Part shown: positions 44,930-53,157 of the stretch, piece after piece | Layout: each line of letters starts with the position of its first letter | Numbering within the stretch: position 1 is the stretch's first letter | Assembly (NCBI RefSeq): GCF_009193155.1 | Contig: NZ_VUKD01000002.1 | Location: 124,001 to 188,000 of the forward strand | DNA from: Georgenia subflava | Lineage (GTDB): Bacteria; Actinomycetota; Actinomycetes; Actinomycetales; Actinomycetaceae | Length of the DNA stretch: 64,000 nucleotides | Direction: 5' to 3' | Notes under the pieces: generated by a model | Told to the model about the DNA's origin: nothing | Databases searched by the model: none | The model's input: only the letters and a program-made list of their open reading frames with translations | Program-made: the position numbers and the translations under genes

Positions 44930-45202
44930 ATGGTGGGTGAGCTCATCGGTCTCATCATCTTCGGCGCCGTCATCGGCGCCCTCGCGCGACTGGTCATGAA
45001 GGGCGACCAGAACATCGGCATCCTCTGGACGATCATCCTGGGTGCTCTCGGAGCCCTCGTCGGCTACTGGCTGGCAGGTCTGCTGGGTGTGGGGGACACC
45101 GATGGGATCGACTGGATCCGCTGGGTCATCTCGATCGTGGCTGCCGTGGTCTTCATCGGCATCTACATCGGCATCGCGGGCGGTCGACGAACCACCCGCT
45201 GA
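44930..45202 (+). CDS. GlsB/YeaQ/YmgE stress-response membrane protein
   Basis: 90 residues with three hydrophobic helices: LIGLIIFGAVIGALARLVMKG, TIILGALGALVGYWLAGLLG and VISIVAAVVFIGIYIGIAGG. This is the GlsB/YeaQ/YmgE (transglycosylase-associated) family, often induced by stress. ATG 44930 has GGGAGG at 44916-44921. A terminator shared with the convergent DUF2207 gene follows. Confidence 0.9.
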   Translation: MVGELIGLIIFGAVIGALARLVMKGDQNIGILWTIILGALGALVGYWLAGLLGVGDTDGIDWIRWVISIVAAVVFIGIYIGIAGGRRTTR

Positions 45203-45209
45203 TCACGAC

Positions 45210-45250
45210 GAGAGGGCCGGCCGCACCGTCACGGTGCCGCCGGCCCTCTC
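45210..45250. terminator. Bidirectional terminator
   Basis: Perfect 12-bp stem GAGAGGGCCGGC / GCCGGCCCTCTC around a 17-base loop that itself contains CACCGT/ACGGTG. It lies between convergent GlsB-like and DUF2207 genes. Confidence 0.85.
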
Positions 45251-45297
45251 GCGTGCCCGGGCGGGTGTTCCCACCCGGTGCCACGACCGGGTGAAGA

Positions 45298-47331
45298 TCA
45301 GCGGCCGCCGCCGCCCCCGCCTCCGCCGCCCCCGCCCGAGGAGCCGCCGCCCCCGCCGCTGGAGCCCGACCCGCCCGAGGAGCCGGGCGTGGAGGAGAGC
45401 GTGGAGCTCGAGACGGACGAGAACGAGCTCATCGCCGTGCCCATCCGGGAGAAGGAGCTCGGGTCCAGGTGGCCGGGTCCGTGGATCCCGGCGTACCAGC
45501 GCGGGGCGGCCTGCCTGCCTTGCGCGGCGAGCTGGGCGAAGATCGCGCTCCAGCGCTCCGCCTCGTCGAAGACCATCGCGTAGGGCAGGTACCGGGAGAA
45601 GACGTCGATCCCCTCCTCGAACCGGACCTGGTCCGCCTCCGCCGTCGAGACGTAGAGCCGGAAGCCCCGCGCCTGCTCGTAGAGGGCGCGGCCGGTCGCC
45701 GTGCGGGCGCGGGCGGCCTTCGCGGTGACCTGGTGCATGATCACCCAGGCGACGAGGGTCGCGACGGCCACGACCGCGAGCAGCACGGCCGAGCCCGGCA
45801 CGTTGCCCGGCCGCAGGACGTCGGAGCCGCCGACCCGCAGGGCGACCGCCATCGCGACGAACGCGACGATCGCCACCGGGATCCGTCGTCGTCGTCGCCG
45901 CACCGGGTCGACGAACAGGCGACGGGCGTCGAGCTCCGTGCCGAGCTGCTTCTTCACCCGGGCGAGATCGCTCGCGAACGTGTTCCTCAGCTGCTGGAGC
46001 CGCACCCGCGAGCGCCCGCCGAACAGCGACTGCAGGAGCAGCCGCTCGTACGGGCGAGGTCCCGGATCGCTCGGCGGGACCGCCTGAGGCGTGGCGGTGA
46101 ACGTCCAGTCGTCGGCCTGGCCGCGCCAGTTCGTGCCTGCCTCGGCGATCGTGAGATAGCCGCGCGCGGCGAGGTCGATGATCGTGGCCGAGATGTGCTC
46201 GTTCGTGATCCGCTCGTCGACCAGCGCCCCGACCTCTGCCGGGCGCAGATCGTCGGGCGGGCTGAACCGCACCGTCTCGGCGGGCTCGTCGCTCAGCTGC
46301 GCGGTCCGGGCCGCGGTGGGGTCGTCCGGCACGACGCCCGGCGGGACGCCGACGAAGTGGTGGTCGCGGCCCCGGCGCACCCGGCGCCAGGCGAGTCCAC
46401 CCACGGCCGCAGCCACGACGGCGAAGCTCGCCGGCGGGGAGGCGGTGACGACGTCCGCGACGGGGTCGGTCCAGCGGGCGATCGCGTCGCGCCGCTCGCG
46501 CTCCCGGCGCTCCTCGGCCTCCCGCTCCGCGCGCCACGCAGCCCGCGGGTCGTCCTCGAGGATCGGGGAGATCTCGCCGAAGGTCCCGGCCGGGAAGGCG
46601 GCCATCACCGTCTGGCCCTCGTAGGCGGCCAGGCCCGCGGACGAGTAGGTCGCCGTCGCGCCGTCGACCTCGAGGTTGTCGCACGTGGCAGTGGACCCGG
46701 CCGGGCCCTGGTAGCACGCCTGGTCGACGATGCCGACCGGGCCGGTCACCGTGGTGGTGACCTGCTGGAGCGGGTTGCGCCAGTCGGTGCCGGTGACGTT
46801 CCAGTACAGCTCGTCCTGGTCGGCCACGCCGTCCTGTCCCCGGATGGCGTTGAGCGCGCCGTGGACCGTGTAGCTCAGCACGTAGGTCTGCACGCCCGTG
46901 CGGGTGTCGCTGGAGCCGTCGGGCGCGCCGATGGCCAGCTCCAGGTCGGCGCCGTCGGCGACGGTCCACACCTCCGCCGGCGCCCCGGACGGGCTGGTGA
47001 CGGCGATGTCGGAGTACTCGTACACCCGCATGAGGTCCGGGTCGGCCGGCCAGTCGAACTGCTGGGCGAGCACCCGGGTCAGCCCGAGGCCGTCGCGGTC
47101 ACCGAAGTCCCAGGTATAGGTCTCGCTGACGTGCAGGACGCCGTCGGGAGTGATCTCGACGTCGATCGTGAGGTCCCGGATGACGTCGTCGTCCGGGTCG
47201 CCGTCGGCGTGCGCGGGCGGGGCCAGGGCCGGTGCCAGGAGGACCAGAGCCGTCAGCAGCAGGGCCGCCGTCGCCCGTAGGGCTGTGCGGGCAGCGCGGA
47301 CAGAGGTCTCCCACGACAGCGGTGGTGGCAT
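45298..47331 (-). CDS. DUF2207 membrane protein with poly-Gly tail
   Basis: 677 residues. Signal peptide (cleavage near PPAHAD), then an extracytoplasmic DUF2207 domain (VEITPDGVLHVSETYTWDF; YTVHGALNAI), transmembrane helices near residues 295-312 and two more near 490-535, and a cytoplasmic region between. The end is Ser/Gly-rich, finishing in two runs of five and eleven glycines. Function unknown; DUF2207 proteins are common single genes in actinobacteria. ATG start at 47331. Confidence 0.88.
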   Translation of the reverse strand: MPPPLSWETSVRAARTALRATAALLLTALVLLAPALAPPAHADGDPDDDVIRDLTIDVEITPDGVLHVSETYTWDFGDRDGLGLTRVLAQQFDWPADPDLMRVYEYSDIAVTSPSGAPAEVWTVADGADLELAIGAPDGSSDTRTGVQTYVLSYTVHGALNAIRGQDGVADQDELYWNVTGTDWRNPLQQVTTTVTGPVGIVDQACYQGPAGSTATCDNLEVDGATATYSSAGLAAYEGQTVMAAFPAGTFGEISPILEDDPRAAWRAEREAEERRERERRDAIARWTDPVADVVTASPPASFAVVAAAVGGLAWRRVRRGRDHHFVGVPPGVVPDDPTAARTAQLSDEPAETVRFSPPDDLRPAEVGALVDERITNEHISATIIDLAARGYLTIAEAGTNWRGQADDWTFTATPQAVPPSDPGPRPYERLLLQSLFGGRSRVRLQQLRNTFASDLARVKKQLGTELDARRLFVDPVRRRRRRIPVAIVAFVAMAVALRVGGSDVLRPGNVPGSAVLLAVVAVATLVAWVIMHQVTAKAARARTATGRALYEQARGFRLYVSTAEADQVRFEEGIDVFSRYLPYAMVFDEAERWSAIFAQLAAQGRQAAPRWYAGIHGPGHLDPSSFSRMGTAMSSFSSVSSSTLSSTPGSSGGSGSSGGGGGSSGGGGGGGGGGGR

Positions 47332-47370
47332 GGCAAGAACCGTACTGGACCTGTGGCGGGCTCTTTCGGG

Positions 47371-48015
47371 TCAGTCCCTCTCCTGCCAGGTGCACAGGCA
47401 CACCCGGTTGCCGTCCGGGTCGACGAGTATCCAGAACGACGGCGCGTTGGCGTCGGTCTCCAGGGTCCCGCCGGCGTCGAGCGCGGCCTGCAGGCGGCCC
47501 TCGACCACCTCCGGCGGCACCCACACGTCGAAGTGGAACCGCTGCCGGGCCTCCTCGTTGCCGGAGGGCTGGAACCACATGTTCGGCAGAGTGTCGTCGC
47601 GCAGCTCGTGGTCGTCCGGACCGCCGATCTTCTCCATGTCGAGCAGCGCGCGCCAGAACGGCAGGACCTTCGCCCCGTCAGGGGAGTCGAGCGCGATCTC
47701 GATCTGCTTGACGGCCAGCGGGGCGGCGTCGACCCCTGCGGCGGCGGCGATCTCGCTGATGGTGCGAGCAAGACCGATGTCGCGCTCGGTGACCCCGCCG
47801 ACGTCGTGGCTGACGAGCCGCACGTCGAGGTACGGGTAGCGCAGGTCGAGGTCGGGGTGGTGGTCCGCGTCCTCGGCCGCCTCGCCGACCAGCTGGACCA
47901 GGCGCATCCCGGTCGTGAAGTCCTTCGTCAGCAGCCGGGTGTGCAGCCCGTCCTGCAGGTAGGCCCAGCCCGCGAGGCCGGCGTCGGCGATCTGCTGCCC
48001 GGTGAGCCTGTCCAT
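47371..48015 (-). CDS. Pterin-4a-carbinolamine dehydratase-like/VOC fusion
   Basis: 214 residues. The N-terminal half (about 1-95) is a pterin-4a-carbinolamine dehydratase (PCD/PhhB) domain with the motif HHPDLDLRYPYLDVRLVSHD, the expected His-His and later His. The C-terminal half (100-214) is a VOC-fold (glyoxalase-like) domain with IEIALDSPDGAKV and FWILVDPDGNRVCLC. The PCD-VOC fusion occurs in actinobacteria; no aromatic hydroxylase gene is near, so the role is unclear. I chose ATG 48015 (MDRLTG); the frame extends further upstream without conserved sequence. Confidence 0.85.
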   Translation of the reverse strand: MDRLTGQQIADAGLAGWAYLQDGLHTRLLTKDFTTGMRLVQLVGEAAEDADHHPDLDLRYPYLDVRLVSHDVGGVTERDIGLARTISEIAAAAGVDAAPLAVKQIEIALDSPDGAKVLPFWRALLDMEKIGGPDDHELRDDTLPNMWFQPSGNEEARQRFHFDVWVPPEVVEGRLQAALDAGGTLETDANAPSFWILVDPDGNRVCLCTWQERD

Positions 48016-48121
48016 CGGCCCATGGTTGCGCAGGTCGCGTCGGGTGGGAAGAGCCTGCCGTGTGCGGGCGGGACGGAGCGGTGCTCGAGAGGACGGGGCC
48101 GCCCTCGGGTCGGTCGACGGG

Positions 48122-49918
48122 CTACCCGATGGCGACCAGCCCGCGAGCCAGCTCGAGATAGAGGGCGACCGGGCCGGCGGCCAGCCGTTCCCGGGCTCGG
48201 ACAGCACGTCCCACCTCGTCGGTGATGACGCCGTCCACACCGCGGGCCAGGTAGTCCCGGAGCGCGCCGACGTCGTTCACGGTCCAGACGTACAGCTCGC
48301 GCCCCTTCCGGTTCGCCTCGAGCAGCATCCGGTCGTGGTAGGACCAGTCCTCGATGACGACGGCACCACCGGAGGAGGTGACGGGCAGGTCACCGATCTG
48401 GAAGCCGACCACGTACGCCGTCGAGCGGTCCGGGTCGAGGCGGGCGACCTCCTCGACCAGCTCCCGGTCGAGGGACTGGATCATGTGGGTGTGGTCGGGG
48501 TCGAGCCGGTCCATCTCCTCGACCACCCGTCGCGCGAACCCGGGTTCCTCCTCGCCGTGCGGCTTGACCTCCACCAGCAGACCGACGCCGCGCTCGTCGG
48601 CCGCACGGACGAACTCGTCAAGGGTGGGGATCGGCGCGGTCCGGCCGTCCTGCCGCAGCGTCAGCGCCGTGACCTCCGCCTCGGTGAGCTCGTAGACGTT
48701 CCGGTCGTCCTGCGTCAGCCGGCCCAGCCCGACGTCGTGCATGACCACGAGGCCGCCGTCGCGCGTCTCCTGGATGTCTGTCTCGACCAGGTCCGCCCCC
48801 GCACCGGCGGCGGCGGCCAGCCCGGCGAGGCTGTTCTCCACCGCCTGCGCGGGATAGCCCCGGTGCCCGATGATGTCCGGCGAGACGGTCGCGGCCAGAT
48901 CGGCGGCATCGGCGGCGGCGACCACCCGTGGCGTCGCGATGAACGCGGCGAGGACGACGAGCGTCACCGACGCCGCGCGGGTGCCCCGACCGGCCGGTCG
49001 GGCCGGCGTGACCGCGGCGGGACGGTCGCGTACCAGACGGACGTAGGCGACGAAGAAGAAGGCGACGAACGCGGCCGCGGCGCCCGCGACGAGGAAGCGC
49101 GCGAGCTCCAGCAGCCCCAGCACGACGCCGGCCGCGGTGTGGCTCCCGGCCATGGCGACGGGGAGCAGGCCCACCCCGCCCAGCATCGCCAGGACGAGCG
49201 AGGCGACCAGCACCGTCGCCAGCATGACGGCCCCGAAGCCGAGCAGCGGCCGCCAGGTCGTCATCCGGAAGCTGCGGCCCAACGCCTGCACGATCGAGTC
49301 GTCGCCGCCGGAGACGACGGCGGGGAAGAGCAGGAAGCGCAGCGTCGCGTGCACGACGGCGCCGATCACCACCACGTAGAGCGCGGTGCCGGAGGTGGTC
49401 TTCAGCAGCTCGCCGCTGATGAACCTCGGCAGCGCGATGTGCTCGGTCAGGACCGAGGAGAAGCCCACCTCCGAGATCGGCAGCAGCAGCGTGAGGTAGG
49501 GAGCGAGCAGGAGCCCCTGCCAGCCGGCAGCCTTGCGTGCTGTCGCCACGGAGCGTCGCAGGACGCCGGCGAACGTCACCGGCTTGCCCTCCAGCGCCAG
49601 GTGCGCGATCACCGCGAACAAGGTCACCTCGGCGAGGACGAAGACGGTGGCCACAGCGGCGACCACCACCAGCACGAGGACGGCCAGCGGCGAGGTGACC
49701 ACCGCGTCGAGGGTGCCGAGGTTCACGCCGTGGACGCCGATGCGGCGCAGGGTCCAGCGCCCGAGCGCAGCGAGGAGGGGAGCGGTCCACACCAGTGCGC
49801 CCTGCACACACAGCATCGCCACGACGACGGCGCCCCACCGGGCCCGCAGCAGCCCGGCCGCGGTGCGCAGCGCCCGTCGCACGGTCGTGCGGGTGCCCGC
49901 GACGGCCTCGCTTCTCAT
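48122..49918 (-). CDS. Membrane-anchored glycerophosphodiester phosphodiesterase
   Basis: 598 residues. The N-terminal 320 residues are a membrane domain with six or more helices (GDPDase membrane domain). The C-terminal GDPD TIM barrel starts at GHRGYPAQAVENS (H352) and includes ADLVETDIQETRDGG, VMHDVGLGRLT and EVKPHGEE, the catalytic and metal residues. It probably cleaves glycerophosphodiesters from lipids or teichoic acids at the membrane, releasing glycerol-3-phosphate. ATG start at 49918. Confidence 0.92.
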   Translation of the reverse strand: MRSEAVAGTRTTVRRALRTAAGLLRARWGAVVVAMLCVQGALVWTAPLLAALGRWTLRRIGVHGVNLGTLDAVVTSPLAVLVLVVVAAVATVFVLAEVTLFAVIAHLALEGKPVTFAGVLRRSVATARKAAGWQGLLLAPYLTLLLPISEVGFSSVLTEHIALPRFISGELLKTTSGTALYVVVIGAVVHATLRFLLFPAVVSGGDDSIVQALGRSFRMTTWRPLLGFGAVMLATVLVASLVLAMLGGVGLLPVAMAGSHTAAGVVLGLLELARFLVAGAAAAFVAFFFVAYVRLVRDRPAAVTPARPAGRGTRAASVTLVVLAAFIATPRVVAAADAADLAATVSPDIIGHRGYPAQAVENSLAGLAAAAGAGADLVETDIQETRDGGLVVMHDVGLGRLTQDDRNVYELTEAEVTALTLRQDGRTAPIPTLDEFVRAADERGVGLLVEVKPHGEEEPGFARRVVEEMDRLDPDHTHMIQSLDRELVEEVARLDPDRSTAYVVGFQIGDLPVTSSGGAVVIEDWSYHDRMLLEANRKGRELYVWTVNDVGALRDYLARGVDGVITDEVGRAVRARERLAAGPVALYLELARGLVAIG

Positions 49919-50089
49919 CGATCCACACTAGGCACAGGTGGGATGACGACTCCTCCGGGCGGTCCCAGCCGCCTTGAAGCGACAGCATCCCTGTCCGCGT
50001 CCCGAGTCCGCGTCCGCCATCCCATGGCAGGTGACTGGTTTCGCTGACATGCAGCAGCCGTGTGACGGCTCGCCGTGCGCTACGCGCAT

Positions 50090-50137
50090 GCAAGTAGAAA
50101 CTTGCCCTTGACGTGCAAGCAGCGACTTGCCTAACGT
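50090..50137 (+). promoter_or_regulatory. Promoter with two copies of an ArsR-type operator
   Basis: Two inverted repeats GCAAGY-N4-ACTTGC (50090-50105 and 50115-50130), 25 bp apart. A -35 TTGACG (50108-50113) and a -10 TAACGT (50132-50137) are 18 bp apart, so the second operator fills the spacer. The start ATG lies seven bases after the -10, suggesting leaderless translation. The following ArsR-VOC gene is the obvious binder. Confidence 0.65.
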
Positions 50138-50144
50138 GCTTGGT

Positions 50145-50900
50145 ATGGCGGATGTCTTCAAGGCGCTCTCTGACCCGACCAGGCGGGCGATCGTTGACGA
50201 GCTGCGCCAACGCGACGGGCAATCACTGTTCGAGCTCTGCGCACGGCTCGCGACCAACCACGGGTCAACCTCATCGCGTCAGGCGGTCTCGCAGCACCTC
50301 GACGTGCTGGAGGCCGCGGGACTGGTGCGTGCCGAGCGCAAGGGTCGGTACAAGCTGCTCTTCCTCGACACCGCACCCCTGACACCGATCGTCGAGAGCT
50401 GGCTGACCGAGCGAGCCGAAACGTCACCGACCCGCACCATCGCCCCGCCGGCTGGGGCCGCGCGACCGGGCATGCGGGTGACGTGGGTCAGCGTGTTCGT
50501 CGACGACCAGGAGCACGCCCTGCGGTTCTACACCGAGGTGCTCGGGTTCGTCACCAAGCACGACGTCCCGGTTGGAGAGGACCGCTGGGTCACGGTTGTG
50601 TCTCCCCTGGACCCCGACGGCGTCGAGCTCGTCTTCGAACCGACCAGCCATCCCGCCGTGCGGCAGTTCCGGGACGCGCTGACCGCGGAAGGCACGCCCT
50701 TCAATTCGTTCGCCGTCGACGATGTCAGCTCCGAGTACGAGCGACTCCGCGCCCTCGGCGTCCACTTCACTCAGCCCCCCACCGTCATGGGCGAGACCTC
50801 CACCGCGGTGTTCGACGACACCTGCGGAAACCTGATCCAGATTCACCACCATGCCGACCAGCCGGTCGGCGACCCTCAGAAAGGGGAGAACAATGACTGA
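50145..50900 (+). CDS. ArsR-family regulator fused to a VOC domain
   Basis: 251 residues. The N-terminal winged helix (ADVFKALSDPTRRAIVDELR; SRQAVSQHLDVLEAAGLVRAERKGR) is ArsR-type. Residues from about 120 form a VOC (glyoxalase/bleomycin-resistance) domain: VFVDDQEHALRFYTEVLGF, DPDGVELVFE, FDDTCGNLIQIHHH. No metal-binding CxC motif of true arsenic sensors is seen, so the signal may be a small molecule sensed by the VOC domain. The gene lies behind two operator copies, and the adjacent SRPBCC gene probably belongs to the operon. Confidence 0.88.
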   Translation: MADVFKALSDPTRRAIVDELRQRDGQSLFELCARLATNHGSTSSRQAVSQHLDVLEAAGLVRAERKGRYKLLFLDTAPLTPIVESWLTERAETSPTRTIAPPAGAARPGMRVTWVSVFVDDQEHALRFYTEVLGFVTKHDVPVGEDRWVTVVSPLDPDGVELVFEPTSHPAVRQFRDALTAEGTPFNSFAVDDVSSEYERLRALGVHFTQPPTVMGETSTAVFDDTCGNLIQIHHHADQPVGDPQKGENND

Positions 50901-50930
50901 ATCGCACCTCAGGACGCAAGCATCCCGCTG

Positions 50931-51488
50931 GTGGAGCGCAGCGTCACAGAGCGCCAGATTGCTGGCGGGCCGGCCCACGCCGTCGTGCTCCGCCGTCGCT
51001 TCGACGCGCCGATCCAGCACGTGTGGGCTGCCGTCACGACACCCGATCGCATCGACCGCTTCTTCCTGCCGGTCGCTGGCGACTTCCGCGAGGGCGGACA
51101 CTACGCGTTCGAGGGCCAGGCCAGCGGGAGGATTCTCGCCTGCGATGCCGCGAACCTGCTCCGGCTGGAGTGGGTTCCGCCGGACCGCACCGAGGCCGAT
51201 CAGGTCGAGGTGCGACTGACCGCACACGGGGAGGACGGGACGTGGCTGGAGCTGGAGCACGCCTCCATCGCTGACGTCTTCCACACCGACCTGTCAGGCG
51301 ACAAGTTCAGTCCCGCGATCGGCTGGGAAGGCCCGCTGCACTTCCTCGGCGAGTACCTTCGCGGCGTCCTTCCGGACCAGCCGAGCGTGGAGTGGTACGA
51401 GTTCGACGAGGCCGAAGAAGTCAGGCTCGCCAAGCTCCGCGCAGCAGAGTGGGTCAAGGCCGAGGCTCAGCATGCCGAGACCCGCTAG
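50931..51488 (+). CDS. SRPBCC/AHSA1-like protein
   Basis: 185 residues of the START-like SRPBCC superfamily: LRRRFDAPIQHVWAAVTTPDRIDRFFLP, then YAFEGQASGRILACD, LEWVPPD and FLGEYLRGVLP (long pieces shown in part). Such proteins carry hydrophobic ligands or are Hsp90 activator-like. The reading frame begins at GTG 50931 with no ribosome site, while a well-placed ATG at 50893 (AAGGGGAG upstream, overlapping the regulator's stop) opens another frame. A single missing base would join the two (see findings). Confidence 0.8.
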   Translation: MERSVTERQIAGGPAHAVVLRRRFDAPIQHVWAAVTTPDRIDRFFLPVAGDFREGGHYAFEGQASGRILACDAANLLRLEWVPPDRTEADQVEVRLTAHGEDGTWLELEHASIADVFHTDLSGDKFSPAIGWEGPLHFLGEYLRGVLPDQPSVEWYEFDEAEEVRLAKLRAAEWVKAEAQHAETR

Positions 51489-51686
51489 TTCGAGGCATCC
51501 CGCATGAGCGAGTCTCCGAGTTCACCAGGAGGCGACGATATGGTGGTTGCGAACCCGAGCGAGCCCTTCGGCACGCTGATCGATCCGTCGCTCCACGCAG
51601 CAGCGCCGCTGACCTGCGAGGCCAGGCTGGGTCCGAGAGAGGTTGTCAAGCTCGCTGACGTTGGGGGTCTGAACATCCATCTTCGG
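51489..51686. other. Intergenic region before tRNA-Lys
   Basis: About 200 bases with no gene-like frame; the open frame that crosses it runs through the tRNA and looks spurious. Confidence 0.6.
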
Positions 51687-51759
51687 TGGGCCCCGTGGGG
51701 ATCGAACCCACAACCCGCGGATTAAAAGTCCGCTGCTCTGCCGATTGAGCTAGAGGCCC
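51687..51759 (-). tRNA. tRNA-Lys(TTT)
   Basis: A 73-nt cloverleaf. The anticodon stem GCGGA/TCCGC encloses CTTTTAA, anticodon TTT. Acceptor stem GGGCCTC/GGGGCCC with one T-G pair; discriminator A. CCA is not encoded. Confidence 0.96.
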
Positions 51760-51921
51760 CGGCCACCCGGTGCGATGCCGGGCGACGGGAGAACAGGTTA
51801 CCTGCGCCGGCTGTGCTCCCGGACTGCACGGTGGTCGGGTGGACGAGTAGCGTCGGCGGCACGGGCGGTCCCAGAACCTGGGGCGGCACGAGGCACCCGA
51901 ACCAGAGGGGGAGCAGGACGC

Positions 51922-52554
51922 ATGAGCGAACGACACTTCCGCCGTCCGGCGATGCTGGACCCGGCCCAGGCCGAGCTCATCGAGGGGGACGAGGACCCGG
52001 CCATGCGGTCGGAGGTGGCGCACACGACCGCCCAGGCCCTGGTGCACGGCGGGCGTGAGAACGCCGAGGACGCCGACCTGGTCCGGCGGCTCGTGACGCT
52101 GGTGGACACCGAGGGCCTCGACGCGATCGCGGCCCTGTGGGCCCGCAGCCCGCACACCACCCTGCCCGGCACCCTGTGGCGCCTGTACCTGCTGCGCGAG
52201 TGGGTGCGCCGCGACCCGGCCACCGTGGCCGACCGGTACCGCCTCGGCCTCGAGCGTGCCGAGGTCGCCGGTGCCGTCGCCGGCGTGGAGGAGCCGCCGG
52301 GACCGGACGAGGTCTCCACCGTCGTCGACAAGGTGCTCTCCGGCCTCTTCGACGGCGACCTCGCCGTCGCCCTCGACCGCGCCGTCGCGTTCCTGCGCGT
52401 GCTGGCCACCGGCTCCGCGCTGCACGCCGACTGGATCGAGGAGGACGACGACGACCTCGCCTTCCGGGTGACCCGTCGCGCGGGTGCGCTCCTCGCCACC
52501 GCCGAGGAGCTCGAGGAGGCCGCGGCCCTCTACCGTGCCGAGCGGCTGGACTGA
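51922..52554 (+). CDS. Conserved actinobacterial protein of unknown function
   Basis: 210 residues, helical and acidic, no membrane segment or signal peptide. The central part (LVRRLVTLVDTEGLDAIAALWARSPHTTLPGTLWRLYLLREW, shown only in outline here) suggests alpha-helical repeats. I do not recognise a domain. Starts at ATG 51922 with GAGGGGGAG upstream; divergent from tRNA-Lys. Confidence 0.75.
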   Translation: MSERHFRRPAMLDPAQAELIEGDEDPAMRSEVAHTTAQALVHGGRENAEDADLVRRLVTLVDTEGLDAIAALWARSPHTTLPGTLWRLYLLREWVRRDPATVADRYRLGLERAEVAGAVAGVEEPPGPDEVSTVVDKVLSGLFDGDLAVALDRAVAFLRVLATGSALHADWIEEDDDDLAFRVTRRAGALLATAEELEEAAALYRAERLD

Positions 52555-52652
52555 GCCCGCGACGAAAGTAGGTCCTGGGCGCTCCGTCCGTCGACGCGTC
52601 CTGGCCGTCCGGCCGATCCCGGCGGGCGGGCGTCGCCGCGAGGCTGTCTGCC

Positions 52653-53117
52653 ATGCACACGGCCCAAGACCCCCGCACCGCCTCCGCCGCCTGGGCGCGC
52701 TCCCGCGTGCACCGCCGGCGCTGGTTCACCGTCCTGCTCGCCATGGCCACCGCCACCGCTCTCGGCGCGGTCGCCGGCCCGATCCTCGGGATCGACCTCG
52801 CGCTGCGTCCCGGCACTGGCCTCGTCCAGGAGGTCGGCATCCTGCCGATCAACCTCACCAGCCTCGCCGCCGGACTCCTCGGCTGGGCGCTGCTCGTGCT
52901 GCTGGAGCGGTGGACCGCACGGGCTCGGCGCATCTGGACGGCCGCCGCGGCCGTCGTCCTCGTCCTCTCCCTCGGCGGTCCGCCGGCCGCGGCGACGCCG
53001 GAGGCCACCGCCGTCCTCGCCACGCTGCACCTCGTGGTCGCCGCAATCCTCGTGCTCGGATTCCGCGGCACCATCGCGGGACCGCGGCGTCCGGCCCTTG
53101 CATCCCCGCAGAAATAG
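52653..53117 (+). CDS. Small membrane protein (DUF6069-like)
   Basis: 154 residues with four predicted transmembrane helices (about 24-44, 64-88, 97-113, 121-141) and basic ends. Pattern and size are like DUF6069 membrane proteins. Function unknown. It starts at ATG 52653, 98 bases after the previous gene. Confidence 0.7.
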   Translation: MHTAQDPRTASAAWARSRVHRRRWFTVLLAMATATALGAVAGPILGIDLALRPGTGLVQEVGILPINLTSLAAGLLGWALLVLLERWTARARRIWTAAAAVVLVLSLGGPPAAATPEATAVLATLHLVVAAILVLGFRGTIAGPRRPALASPQK

Positions 53118-53157
53118 GTGATACTGCCAGTACCGGCAACGACGGCGGGAGGCATCC

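Noticed and set aside
51504-51725. Open frame running into tRNA-Lys
   Set aside because: It overlaps a well-formed tRNA on the other strand and has no domain.
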